The notes beneath the pieces are model-generated. The model did not search any database. It worked only from the letters and a program-made list of their open reading frames with translations, and had not been told where the DNA came from. DNA of 64,000 bases from Hydractinia symbiolongicarpus (taxonomy: Eukaryota > Cnidaria > Hydrozoa > Anthoathecata > Hydractiniidae): assembly GCF_029227915.1 (NCBI RefSeq), contig NC_079889.1:10228001-10292000 (forward strand), written 5' to 3'. Positions 32,901 to 45,400 of the stretch are shown one piece after another. The first letter of the stretch is position 1; each line of letters starts with the position of its first letter. The position numbers were made by a program, and so were the translations under genes.

Positions 32901-33015
32901 ACAGAAAATTTATGTATTTTTTATGAATTATAAAGGTATTATGCAGTATTATGCAGTATTATGCGATATTACGTTGGTTATGGATTATTGACAGAAAAAA
33001 TATGTATTTGTTATA
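29995..33015 (+). repeat. 3 kb minisatellite of alternating 78- and 88-bp units
   Basis: Every unit contains TATTATGCGATATTACGTTG and GGCCATCGACAGAAAATTTA. Spacing of GCCATCGACAG is 88, 78, 88 bases at the left edge (30101, 30189, 30267, 30355). The longer unit carries one extra TATTATGCAG decamer. A variant unit with GGTTATGGATTATTGACAG occurs at 30759, 32284 and 32976, and the first two lie inside a duplicated block with a 1525-bp shift, a higher-order repeat. Roughly 35 units are present. The many open frames (such as IMQYYAILRWYGHRQKIYV) are by-products: the 78-bp unit keeps frame and the 88-bp unit shifts it. Confidence 0.9.
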
Positions 33016-33409
33016 TAGAGAGGATGTCGGATAATGCGGTTTCATTTGTCGGGTCCATTTGGTTGGAGAAGTATGACTGAACGTCTGTCGGACTTTTAAT
33101 ATCGATAAAGTATGAAGGGTACTAGTTATGTTGTACGTCGTGTGTCGGGACCACTTAGCCCGGTGCTAAATGAAGTCGTTCCCAATTACGGGATATTAAT
33201 AAAGGTCAAAATAGATTATATTATTTGAACATTGTCGCTTGACAATTAGGCTATTTTGTTTATACTAAAAATAATCAATGTTTGAGACTGTCGTCATTTT
33301 AGTAATCTTTAAAAAATATTTTTTAAATATACATTTTTCGTTTATTACCACCATATAACCAGGTGCAAAGGAGAGATACGATCTCATGATATCCATAAAC
33401 TAAACAAAG
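33016..33409 (+). promoter_or_regulatory. Upstream region of the RUFY gene
   Basis: This 390-base gap separates the minisatellite from the RUFY start codon and must contain the 5' UTR and probably the core promoter, unless there is an upstream non-coding exon. I see no convincing TATA box or initiator. The start context AAAG-ATGG has A at -3 and G at +4. Confidence 0.3.
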
Positions 33410-36400
33410 ATGGCTGCCGTGGACAGGAGTTTTTCTGCTGCAGAATCTGACTCCATTCTCGTTTCAGAAAACAGACAAGGAAAGTCTGGAAGCTTTTCTA
33501 GTGGAAACGATGGTGCAATAGAAAAAAAATGGCGTATCGAAAGATCTAATTTACTTAATATTGCAAAAATATGCATTAAGACCTTAATTGATACATCTCT
33601 CAGCGCAGGAACTGGACGAATTTTGACAGAAGATTTTCCTGCTCTGGAGCAATTTTTTGTGGTCTTTGAACATATATTACGGCATGGCTTGAAAGGTATA
33701 GCTCTTTTTCATTTTGTTTTTTTATAGCAGTTACCTATTGTTAAACAATCAGAGAAAACTGCAGATATATAGCTAATTATGCAATCATTGTAAGGGGCCA
33801 CATCCATACTCACATTACCACAGGAAACGTCCCATAGACCTTTCTTTCGTGGCAATTTAAAACTACGTTTTTGCCCACTACAATCAACGAGCGATGAAGA
33901 GTTGCACTTCACTCTAAAGACATGTAAATAAAAGGGCCTTCGAAATTTTTTAAGAGGGTGCCGATAAGCCGCAAACGCCTGCATATATAAGGGCGAGTTC
34001 GGGGGACTTTTCGAATTAAATTGACGGTTGTCCGCCGAAACCGCAGCACTTTCCCAAACACGCCCGAACTCGCCCGGAACATTCCCGAAATGCAACACCT
34101 TGTAACATAAACATAGCGGACGACAGTTGAAAAAACGCGCTTGAAGAGAAAGGAGGTAATAAAGTTAATATATAAGTTATTTATCAAGTAAATCTTATCA
34201 AAAACCATAAAAACAGTTCTTTTAAGAACTTAGCTACCATATAGTTAGTTCATTTTAATTTTTATACTGTTTTAAATAATTCTTCGAGAGTCATTTATGT
34301 TGAATCTTTTTTTTTCGGGCATTATTCGGGACTATGCCGGTTTTTTCGGGTGAATACTTGAATTTTTTCTAAAACGCCGAACTCGCCCGAAAACGCCCGC
34401 ACTTTTAACGGCATATGCGGCTTATCGGCACCCTCATAATTTTTTTCGGGCCCTGTTAGCGGGATATCGCCGCTAAGATTCAGACCCCTCTTTTAGCGAA
34501 TTTCCGTCTGTGTGAAATACACACATTCGGATAAATCTTGGGAGGTTCAGGGGCGTGTTTTGTAGATAAAAGTTATTGGAATTGATTACAAGAAGAATTA
34601 TGCCCACGAACAACGAAGAATTTGCAGGCCACAAACAAATTTTTAAAATGTCTCAATCCCTAGCGGATTTTTTTTTCAAACTTCAGACCCCCTCCCCCCC
34701 TTAGCGCTGATATTCCGCTAACGGGGCCCTAAAAAAATTTCCGTAGGCCCCTAAAGTGTGTTTTTCATGTGAACGTATATATATATAAAGGACGGGCAAC
34801 CCTGTGGATTTGTCCACGGGTTAACGACTAGTCTTTTCACGTAAAATGGTAGCTTAGCTACGCAAGTAGCGAGACGCACACAGTGCGGTATAAAAAGGAC
34901 GGGTGACCCCATGGATTTTCCACAAGTTAACGACTAGTCTCTTCACGCAAAATGGTAGCTTAGCTGCGCAAGTAGCGAGACGCACACAGTACGGTATAAA
35001 AAGGACTTGCGAACCCATGGATTTTTCCATGGGATAACGACTAGTATATTCAATTCAAGGTGAAGGAACAGACTTTTCGCCCTAACACAGGACCACCAAA
35101 GAACCGCGGAAAAGGCTTCACCTTTGTAGGATAGGTTTTTTCTATGGAAAAATAAGGGTGGGTGAATGTCTTTGAGAAAGGAGGTCCATTGGACGTTTCT
35201 CGTGGCAATGTGAGTATGGATGAGGCCCCTAAGATGAATTCCGATGTTTAAATTTTTAGTGTTAAGCTCCTTCGGCTTTAGCATATGCGTGGCAGGAAAA
35301 AAGATGGGGCTGCTAGGTGTAGCAAAGTAATTATCAGTCCATTTCTTCAAACGAAGGCATTCTTATGACTTTTTTAATGAATTCAAATAAATCAGTATAG
35401 TATATTCAAAGGCATCAACCAGGCATAAGGCATCAACCTACACTTGATAATAGTTTATTACCCTAACGATGTTCCTGTTAGAACAAAGCCACATTAAAAG
35501 ACTTTTCTTAACCAAATCCTAGCATCTTTTTTCCTGCCATGCAAATGCCAGAGTCAAGGGGCTTACCGCTAAAAAGTAAACAAATGACGTCACGCTGGAA
35601 TTCATCTATTCTTCAAAACAGTCAAAGGGAGAACTGATCATTAGTCTGTAACAGGATAGTTAGCCTATAACAGAATAATTATACGGTATGTACAGTAGTA
35701 TAATTAGCTGCTCATACAGCTAATTATTGTTACACGATGATACTTTTAATGCAAATATACAGTTTTTATTTCCTGGTCGCATCCTGTTTTATATTTTTAT
35801 AGAAGGAAAAACTTAAAATTTAGTTTTATTTACAAAACCATGTTTATTTAACAAAGTGTTTAATAGCACACTTTTAGCCAAGGCATAGCTTAATTTGCCT
35901 GCAAGCAGCTAATTAGAACGTATATGCACAATCAAAATAAGCTGTAAAAACATTAATTTAATGTTGTGGCTAACAGCATTTAACCAATGGGATAGGAAGA
36001 AAGTTTCTGCATATAGACACATGTTCCCTTCAATTTTTTTTATTATTTTAAAAATAATTGGTGTTGATCACACATACTTGCACTCAGCACTAAAAAGTAT
36101 GTGAATTTCAGCTCAACTGTGTAATTTTTGAAATATTTTGCTTTTAACAATTTAAATAAGTGAATTGCTTTTAAATAAGATGTAATGGACTCCTAATTAG
36201 GAAGTGCAGTTTATTTATACTGTGAAAGCACATTTAATAGTTTTCCTTGACTGTTATTGATCTATTAAACTATATAGTCCTCATTATGTTCTGTTTCAAT
36301 AAAAAACAAAACAAAAACAGATGCCTTCATACAGGAATTAAGTTAAAATGAACCGAATTTAAGTGGAGCTGTTAAAGATTGATTAAGAATTGGCATTGCT

Positions 36401-39400
36401 ATATTCTGGTATAACTTAGTTGTAACTTGTACACAAGTTTTATGAGGTCACATAACTACCTCATGTCTACATAAATAACCTATTCATACCTTTTGTTTAC
36501 GCTTAAAAGCTTAATTGCTTTCTATTGTTATTATTGTGCATGGGCCATAAAAATAAGATATTATGAAGCATTTTGTTCTCAATGTAACATTCAAGCTATT
36601 GTTTATTAAAAGCGCCAACGATTACAAAAGCTATTGAAATTTATATAAATGGTGGTGGCCACAGTGACTGTCTTCAGGATAGCCTTTACGTGAGCAAGAG
36701 CAATTGCTTTCCCCTTATTGATTGGCCTGCAATACTGTTAACATGTCTATGGTGGTGACATCTTTCCTAGAGGAAAGTTCTTTCCTTTTGTTAATTTTAT
36801 GAATATTAAAAGTTATATGTCTTATAAAGTCAACTTGGGGATTAACTATACATGCCCGTCCAAAACTAAATTTTTAAATAATCTATTTTTGTTTAGCAAA
36901 ACGAACACTTCTTGGACAGCGAAAGGAATTTATGGCTGTGTTAGAAGCATTGGAAAATAAAATTGGATCATTACCTGATATTCTTACCAACATCAGAAAT
37001 CTTTCTGATATAAAGTACGCTCTTGCTTTGTGTTTAGTTCTTTGCAAGTTATATTTTTAAGAATTTGAATATTAAATGCTTTTGGTCAAAAGGGAGTTTA
37101 TGTAAATACTGAGTTATAAACTTCTCCCATTAGGGGTGAAAGCTTGCCTCTTGGGCAAATGGAGTTTGAGCACTAAGTATGTCAAAAACTAAGCAAACAA
37201 CTTTTTCGGAAAATTAAGTTTCGAATAACATTTTGAATAACAGCGGGTAAATATTATTTTATATACACTGTAGATTTATTTTCATAGTTAAATGGCCTGA
37301 TCAGGAAAAAATTAAGGAATATATTCTGCAATTTTTTAAGTGATAATCTAAGCATTTTGTATCATGCTCATAATAATATGGAAGGTGCTCAGAAAGTAAA
37401 CTTTGTGTAATTTGAAAATTGTTTTGACCAGTTATACCCAGTGCAGGAAAAAATTAAAGCAATATTATGCATTGTTTTGGCTAACATCAGCTTTTCTAGG
37501 GAGGTAGTTCTTAAGTTTTACATTGATTTTTATTATACATTGTGGTACAGGATCTTGTACAAAAGAATTATAGATGTTCACTGTATGCATGTTGAAAAAT
37601 AATATAACAGTGTACATATTTTATGAAGCACTTTTTGCTTGCACGTAAAAAAAACGTTTTTTTGAATACCTGCAAGTCAACTGTGATAATATCAATATTA
37701 TGCACGCATTCAGGATATCCCCTTCCTACTATGTTGTTTACACCTCATTAGTCTGAAATAAAATACATTTTTCTTTCAGGACAAACTTTGGTCGTACTCG
37801 TGCATGGATGAGGTTAAGCCTGATGCAGAAAGTTTTAGCAGAACAAATGACTATAATTGCGGAAGAAAAAAATGTGTTAAGGTAAATGGATTGCTTTATT
37901 TACTCTTGTTTCAACTTCATAAAGTTCTAAATTATGCTGCAATTATCATTGAGTGAACAACATTTAAACGTCAAGCTGACAGGCATATCAAGGTTGGTGA
38001 CAAAAAATCTGAGATTGCCAAGTACATTGCAAACTGTCATCTTTAAAGAAAAAAAACAAACAAACTATTTTTTAATTTTTATATGCATTGTTAAAAGGAT
38101 GAACTGGCAGATATTAAGTTATGGTGAGGCTAGTATTTTCGCATCATAATTTAACCTTAAGTTTTAGAAATGCGTTTTGAAAAAACTGAAATAACTCACA
38201 AAAGGGGTCTCCTTGAGAATTAAATAAACAACTGGTTTTGCTCAAGGATGCAATAGGCACTTAATCTTATATTCCTGTGTAGGAAGGTTAAACAGTGTTA
38301 TATATTTGTCATTCAACTCTTTTAAATCGAAGACAAAAAAAAAAGAAAAATTTGGAATTGAAAATGGTGTTTCTACCAAAGTAACACATACCCTGAACTT
38401 GTCAAAGTTAATTTTTTAAAATCCTAAATGTGGCTTTCCTGGCGTGAGAATGATTCTTCAGATTGTGTTTTTATAATGTAGATATTGTGGAAAATGCAGC
38501 TAGTGCATTTTTGACATTTACCAGGCCTCCACACCTGCCAGAGTAAAACTGTTGCCGCTTACCAGGGTACTTAGTGATGCAGCTTGACCAAAAAGCAGCC
38601 ATTTCCACAAATATAATGCCCAGGTTTCTATGCTGTACAATTTCTCATAATTGTTTTAGAGATTGGTACGAAGGAAGTAGCCTAATACTGAGTGAAGAAG
38701 GTTTAGTAATTGCTGGAATGTTGGTTGGATTGAATGTTATTGACTGTAATTTTGATTTGAAAGGAAGAGATTTAGACACTCAGGTATATTTCGATATTCT
38801 TGATTTGTTTATTTAGTATTAATAATTAGCAATCAGTATGTATGTTAAGAGTAAAATTGATATTGTAGGTTTTGTAAATTTATTTTTGCCAGTATTTACA
38901 TAGTTTCATTAGCCTTGATGGAAAGTGAATTCTCTTTGATCTCCATTAGGTAGCTTTAAATTGTTAACCTGTTGCCCCAAAGTAAAACTCACTTTGACTT
39001 GAATTTCGCTTCCATGTTTTTGTCCCAAAAGTGCAATTTCACTATGGTGTATAATGTATAAACCTAAACATTCTAGGGTGACACACAGTTTTAGGTATGA
39101 TATCTATATTATAATATTTGTCTATCTGTCACACAAAATGGTGGTACCGCAAGTAGTGAGACCCCATACAATGCGGTATAATAAGGATGGACCAACCCGT
39201 GGATTCCACAGGCTGTAGTATATTACTATTTCCAAGTGCTTATAGAAAAGTCATTGTTGGATACACTATTATTACGCAGGTCCTTTGTTTTGACGTATAA
39301 ATTAGGTGTAAATTGGCACCACTAAGGCACCTGGTGTTCTGTACATGGCATGACCCATAGCAGATGTAAAGGCAATTGCTAAAATGTTTGTGGAGGTTTG

Positions 39401-42400
39401 AACTGAACCATTGATCCTGTGATTTCAAAGTGAACGTAGTTTTCATTAGTCCTATAACCACCCAACTCCCTCCAAAAATATGTTATTTAATTTCTTGACT
39501 TTATAAATTTTGGTCAGCGTGCTGTAGATATTTTATTGTTGTTAAAATCACTACAGTTTCAAAATTCTATGGCCAACATGGTAATTTTAATAAACTAAAA
39601 ATTTGGTTATTTAGCTTTTATACAAATGTTTATTGTACTTTTTGTTGTTTATTTATTATTATTTATGAATCTTATGCCTTACAAAACGGCTCTTGGTTTT
39701 CAAATTTAGTGACTTATAAGTCGAGCTAATGGTAGTGAAAAAGTGAGAATTAAAAAACACATATTTTAAGTTTTGAACATATTACATAAATAGGGAACTT
39801 TGTATACAATCCTTTCTAAACCCTAAAAATACTTAACTTCATTTTGTTACACCTTTTGCTCAATTTTATTTTTAAGGATAAAAATAAAATTGAAAATTAC
39901 CGTTGTCTTTAATTTGTACAAAACTGGAAAAAATTTATAAGCACCCAGCATTTTTTAAGTGCCCCCCTCGATTAAGCGCAAATGCAAAATATCCAAAAAT
40001 TTAATAAGCACCCAGGGCGCTTGTTTGGATCATTACGGTAAGCACTTATGCTGCTTTTAACTCAATTTTTTTAATAAAATAAACTTTGAAATTTTTAATT
40101 ACCTAGTAGCTAGTTATATCCTTCAAAATTTTTCATAAAAAATCATACAAGTTTATTGCACATAAAACCAATCGAAGAAACAACAATGATTTCAAACTCC
40201 TATGGAGGTATTATTTTTTAACAAATACAGCTCCTCGCGTTGTCTTTGTTTCCTGGTGAAACAAACTTTTAATTTACTGATCTTTAATTCATTTTACAGA
40301 CCATAGCTTATTTTATTGCCAAAGAAAGTTTTCTTTTTTTAGAAAATAAAAAAAAGTAGCAAATTCACCATAAAAAAATTACTATTCATAAACAGGCTGT
40401 TTGGTCTGTTTATTTCACGCCATTCTTCAGATTGTGCAGGGATTGAGCTTATTAAATCGTTTTGTAGTCCCTTTAACTTATTATATGGTATTGTTACATT
40501 TTTAGCATGGTATAATTGATATCAGCTTGTATTTGAGAGATGGAAATTACTTAGAAAAAACTTTTGAAGAAAAGAAGTAAGTGCCTTTTCATATTTAAAC
40601 TTTTTATCTGGAATTTTATCATTTATTTTCCAGGACATTTTATGTCTACGCATTGTTTTTTCTGTATTCTATTGTGGATAGTGAAAAGTCGTATTTGATT
40701 GTGAATCTTATCCTCTCATTTTTTAGACCTGCTGATGAGCCAAACGGGCAAAAGTTTGAAGTTATCCTAGATCAAAAGGCATATTTAGAACAACTAAACA
40801 AATCTTTAACGTATGTTTGCTCATTTTCATTTTCCCTATCTCTTGAAAATTATGAAAAACCATCATTAATGTACTATTTCTATTGAACTAGTTGATAAGC
40901 CTGTTATTAAACCACTTAGGTGTGTCAGTTTAATTTGTCAGTTAAATTTTAATGACGTCAGCAATTTCCCCTAGATACACAAAAAATGTTTTATAGAAAT
41001 TTGTTAACCCTGATCAAGAAAATGTATCGTATGCTTTTGACGATGTAAAGGTTTTTTGATGACTTTGTCAACTGATCTGATCCGAAATGACTGAGTTAAC
41101 CGACCTTAAGAAAATTGTTCTCATTTTGGGCCCAAATGGTCACATCAATCTGACTTATTTAAGTAATGTCACTTGCCAGCAATATAAGCATTACAGGCAG
41201 ACAGTGTATTATATAGAAATATTTTTTGATGATAATACAAGTCATCAGATTCACACTCAAAGGAATTTTGATTTTAGGTTAACCTTGTAAAAAATGAGAT
41301 TTTCTGGTGGTTTTTACCTTTCGAAGTCATAGTCGCAAAGCAATTTCACTATACCGCATATGTTAAATAAGTTTTATTCACTGCCAGAAACTTTAAACAG
41401 AATGCTAACATTTGTTGTGGGACTGAAGTATTTTGAGCAGACAATAGTATTTTTAAGTCTTATTAAGCTTCTGATGACATCTAAAAGCTTAATGTCCTCA
41501 ATTCACAAAATCACCATTTCTTAAACATTGCCACTCCTCGATTGCCAATTTTTTAGAACTTAAGAAAATAAAATACTTCTTTTTTAGACCTTTTGCTTGT
41601 TATATATTTATAGTATAATTTCATTTTAAAGTTTTGATGTGTGTAATAATTTCTTTAGCGACTCGGTTGTGCAATTGAAACTACAAGCTAAAGAACAACA
41701 AGAAAAAGACAACAATGCCACAAATGAGGTGATTATTTGTTATGTTACATCATCATCATCATCATCATCATCATTATCATCATCATCATCATCATTCTCA
41801 GCTTAACGTCCGTTTTCCATGCTAGCATGGGTTGGACGGGGTATATAAATGACCCTCTTCCAGTCTGATTAGACTGTGTTAGATCTAAACTCAACTTCCT
41901 CTGTATCAAGTCTGTCCCTATAACCTCCTGCCAAGTCTTCCTCAGTCTGCCTCTGGGCTTTGCTCTAGGAACTATCAAGTCTCTACACTTTCTTAACCAA
42001 TTATCCCCCTCCCTTTCCAAGTGCCCCAGCCAATTCAATCTTCTTATCTGGATAACATCTTTAATTCTACGGATACTTAGCCTGCTTCTTTTGTGTAGGT
42101 AACAACATACTGAATGCATAGTATAAATGCTAACATATTTGATCTTGGCTGATATTTCGTAGAACAGTTTTCGACTGTACTGTTTAAACAAAGTAAACAT
42201 TTAAACTAATTCACTACCAACTTGCAATGTGTTTTAGATTTGTTTTGATTTTTTTTACCTTCTTTTTTAGTTTTCAGGATATTTTTTTACTGAAATATTT
42301 TTAAACAGCCCTAATTCTCCTTCTTCTTCTTCAGCCAACCATTTTCACAAAATTGCTTTGAAAAACTTCCTTTTCAAAATCATAATTCTGTCAAATTTAG

Positions 42401-45400
42401 GTATTTGAATATGAAAGAGTCTAATGCTCAACGTAGTGATGCATCAAAATATTTTTTTGTCATGTAAATACTGTTTTTTGTTCTAAATACAGTTTTGTTT
42501 GTAACAAGATAGTGTTCTATTAAACAAACTAAACATGATAATAACATCTTGACTCCCAAACTTGCCAGGAGTAAAAACTTCTGAAATCTTAGAGCCGTTT
42601 TTAAAAAGTTTTTGTTATAGAATATAACGAATAATCTGGCTGTGATTAGGTTGAAGAAATGAGAAATCGATTAGTGTCGGTGATTGCTGAACGAGAGCAG
42701 TATAAAAAGGATTATGAAAATTTATTAGAAGAACATAACCGACGTTTAAAGGTTTGTTTGTTTTTGCTGAGAATGAAAAGTCACATAAAAAAGCATATTC
42801 TGCTATTTTCTCAGTTTTTTGGATGGTTTCCCATTAAACATACACGTCAACTATGTTAGCTACAGCAGCCTTTTCAAGATGAATTGAGGTTTGAATGTCT
42901 GATTGTTATCACTGCAGCATTCTAGCACTTGATGATGACTTTAGGAGGAATTACTGTTTTTTGTAGACTGTTAATGCTGATCTTAACGTTGAACGTGAAA
43001 CATATCAACAGTCAAGATCTGGATTGAATAATTTATACTTAGATGTTAAAAAAGAATTAGAAAAAGAAAGACAACATCGGAAAGTATGGTGTGCTACTTT
43101 TGTTATTTAATACTATCCTTGGCTTTTTGTTGTTTGTTTTACATTGTTTGTTTGTTTGCTTTTTCTTGGTTTGTTGTTTATTTCTTCGATGGTTTGTTTT
43201 TTATTTATGTTTTTGTTTGTTTTGCATGGTTGGTTGTTGTTTGTTCTCTTAATTTTTTGTTTATTGTGTTTATTTCGCTTGTTTTAATTGTGCGCTCTTT
43301 TGTTTTGATAAATTTTGATATATACTTTTTAAAAAATTTAGGAATTAGAAATTTTAGTCGAGGAACATAAATCGATGAATCAAGAAAAAGAAGTATGTAT
43401 ATAAAAAGATTAGCAAAAACTTTTGAATTGTTATTGTGTATTTGTAAAACTTGTATAGTGGATACATGCTTTAATGTTTAAGGCGATCTCACCAACAGGT
43501 CATCTTGGGGAAAAAGTTCTTATTGAATATGGCATGGAATTTAACTTGCTGTCAAACACAATTTAGGTCTTAAAAGTTACTTGTAACATTCATTTTCAGT
43601 ATTGTTATTGCTGTTATTGTTTCAGCATTTTGTTGTGTTGTTGTGCAAAAAAGTTCTTAAACTAAGTAACTAGTTTCAATTCAATCAAAACGTGTTGCGA
43701 GCGGTTGTGGCTTCGATTCATCTGAAAAAACAACCCGAGGATCACAGTAAATTAGACTTTTTTACTTGCAGAATCAGTACCATAACCAGTATTGAATGAT
43801 GCGCTCTTGATGGTGAACTTTTGAGGCCTAAAATTGATTGTTGGACTGGCAAATTTGTTTAATTTCATCATTTTATAAAAATCTTATGCCGTATCATGTT
43901 ATTTTCTTTAGGTGGCAATGCGTTTGCTTGAGAAAGATATTCACGATAAACAAGACACGTTAATTTCAATACGGCGACAGTTAGAAGATATTAAGAAAAT
44001 TAATTTAGAATTGCATAACAAATGGCAGGTAGGTGTTATTGTACCGTAATGTTAGCTGTTTTACTTGTGGAAGTGGCTAAAAGAGGAAATATAAACACAG
44101 GGTGACCACTACTCCTAACAGAATGTGCTCAATGAAATATATTGTGATGTTCTTGAAATGCTTTTAAATTTTTACCCGGTAGCCACCCTGTAACAGGTTA
44201 TGCATTGCCAAGCATGTTTGCGGTTTGCTGTGAAAAACCATGGAATGGAATCAGTACCTTATGGTGTTATTGTTTTTAAACATAAAACAAATACAACATT
44301 CTGTTTCAAACTATTAGAGAAAATCAGGATTGGGAAGATGCTTTCTTTGGCAGCCTGTATTAAGGCGAAGTAGCTACCACCCTGTTATATCACCCTTACA
44401 TAAGTTATTACATAAGTTCTAAGTTTTCAATGCAAAACTTGCACTCTCAATGTTTTTTTGAAGGTAGAGACAGTAATTTCAACAAACGTTAAACTCGTTC
44501 TTTTTTTTTTGTTGTTATAGGGTAGCGAAAATTCTCTGAAGAAACATGAATCAGAGTGGCATTCGATGGAACAAAAGTGTTCTCGTATGATATCACAAAC
44601 AAAAGATATGGAGAAAAGGTAGTTCTAGTGAATTATCTATGTTGCTAAGAGGTGACAACAGCCATGCTCAACAACGACAAGAATGTGTTAGTGTTCTAAA
44701 GTTGTATATCGTTATATGGTGACTTCAGTATATATTGTTAAAGAATTCACATCCAAAGAGTCCCTCCCACATTCAAATTTCCTAAAACTTCTTTTTCATG
44801 AAATTCACTCGCTAATTCTAATTGGTCTTCGATTTGCGTTTCAAGAATGTAGATCGTGAATATTCATTTTTAGTTTATCTTCTGCCGAAAATCAGAAAAA
44901 GCAAGCTGAGGAAACTGCTCATCAAATTGGTGCAAAGTTAGCACAAGTACAAGCAGAGAAGTAAGTTTGAAAAGGGAAATATAACCGAGCTTGCTGTTTA
45001 TTTATGCCTGTGTTAATTTGGACATGTGCGCTACCGTGTGCACTATCCCTTATTCTCGCTGCTGCAATAAGCCAAGTAGAAAAAGGATTTCAATTTTTTG
45101 GATTTCATTTACACTTCTGAGGTTATCGTTGCACAAGTTAGGGTTTTGGTTTGATTAAATTGTACTCACTTATTAATCTTGCCTTTTAATGAAGTAATCT
45201 AATTAAGTAATCAAATGTTGTTGAATAAGTAAGACACATGATTGGTCTAATGAGGTATGCTTGGAAAACATTGGCTAAAAAATGAGGATTTCGAAGTTGT
45301 TTGTGGAATTGCAAACTCTTTTCCAAGGTTTTGTGATTGCGGTGTTTATTTGTGGAGTTTTTTTATAACAATCTTGTGAGACGCTACACTTCTTGTTTCA

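Larger units (their letters stand above)
33794..35229. mobile_element. TIR element with TAA flanks in RUFY intron 1, hosting nested elements
   Basis: The left end GGGGCCACATCCATACTCAC (33794) and the right end, on the minus strand GGGGCCTCATCCATACTCAC, continue as mirrored sequence (ATTGCCACGAGAAACGTCC against ATTACCACAGGAAACGTCC) for about 50 bases. TAA flanks both ends (33791-33793 and 35230-35232), as in PIF/Harbinger. The interior has no transposase frame and is occupied by two MITEs and a Helitron-like array. Confidence 0.65.

Noticed and set aside
29995-33015. CRISPR-like array.
   Set aside because: Units are contiguous with no unique spacers, and the genome is eukaryotic.
43086-43370. 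94-codon hydrophobic frame.
   Set aside because: T-rich RUFY intron 9; the frame runs into exon 10 in the wrong phase.
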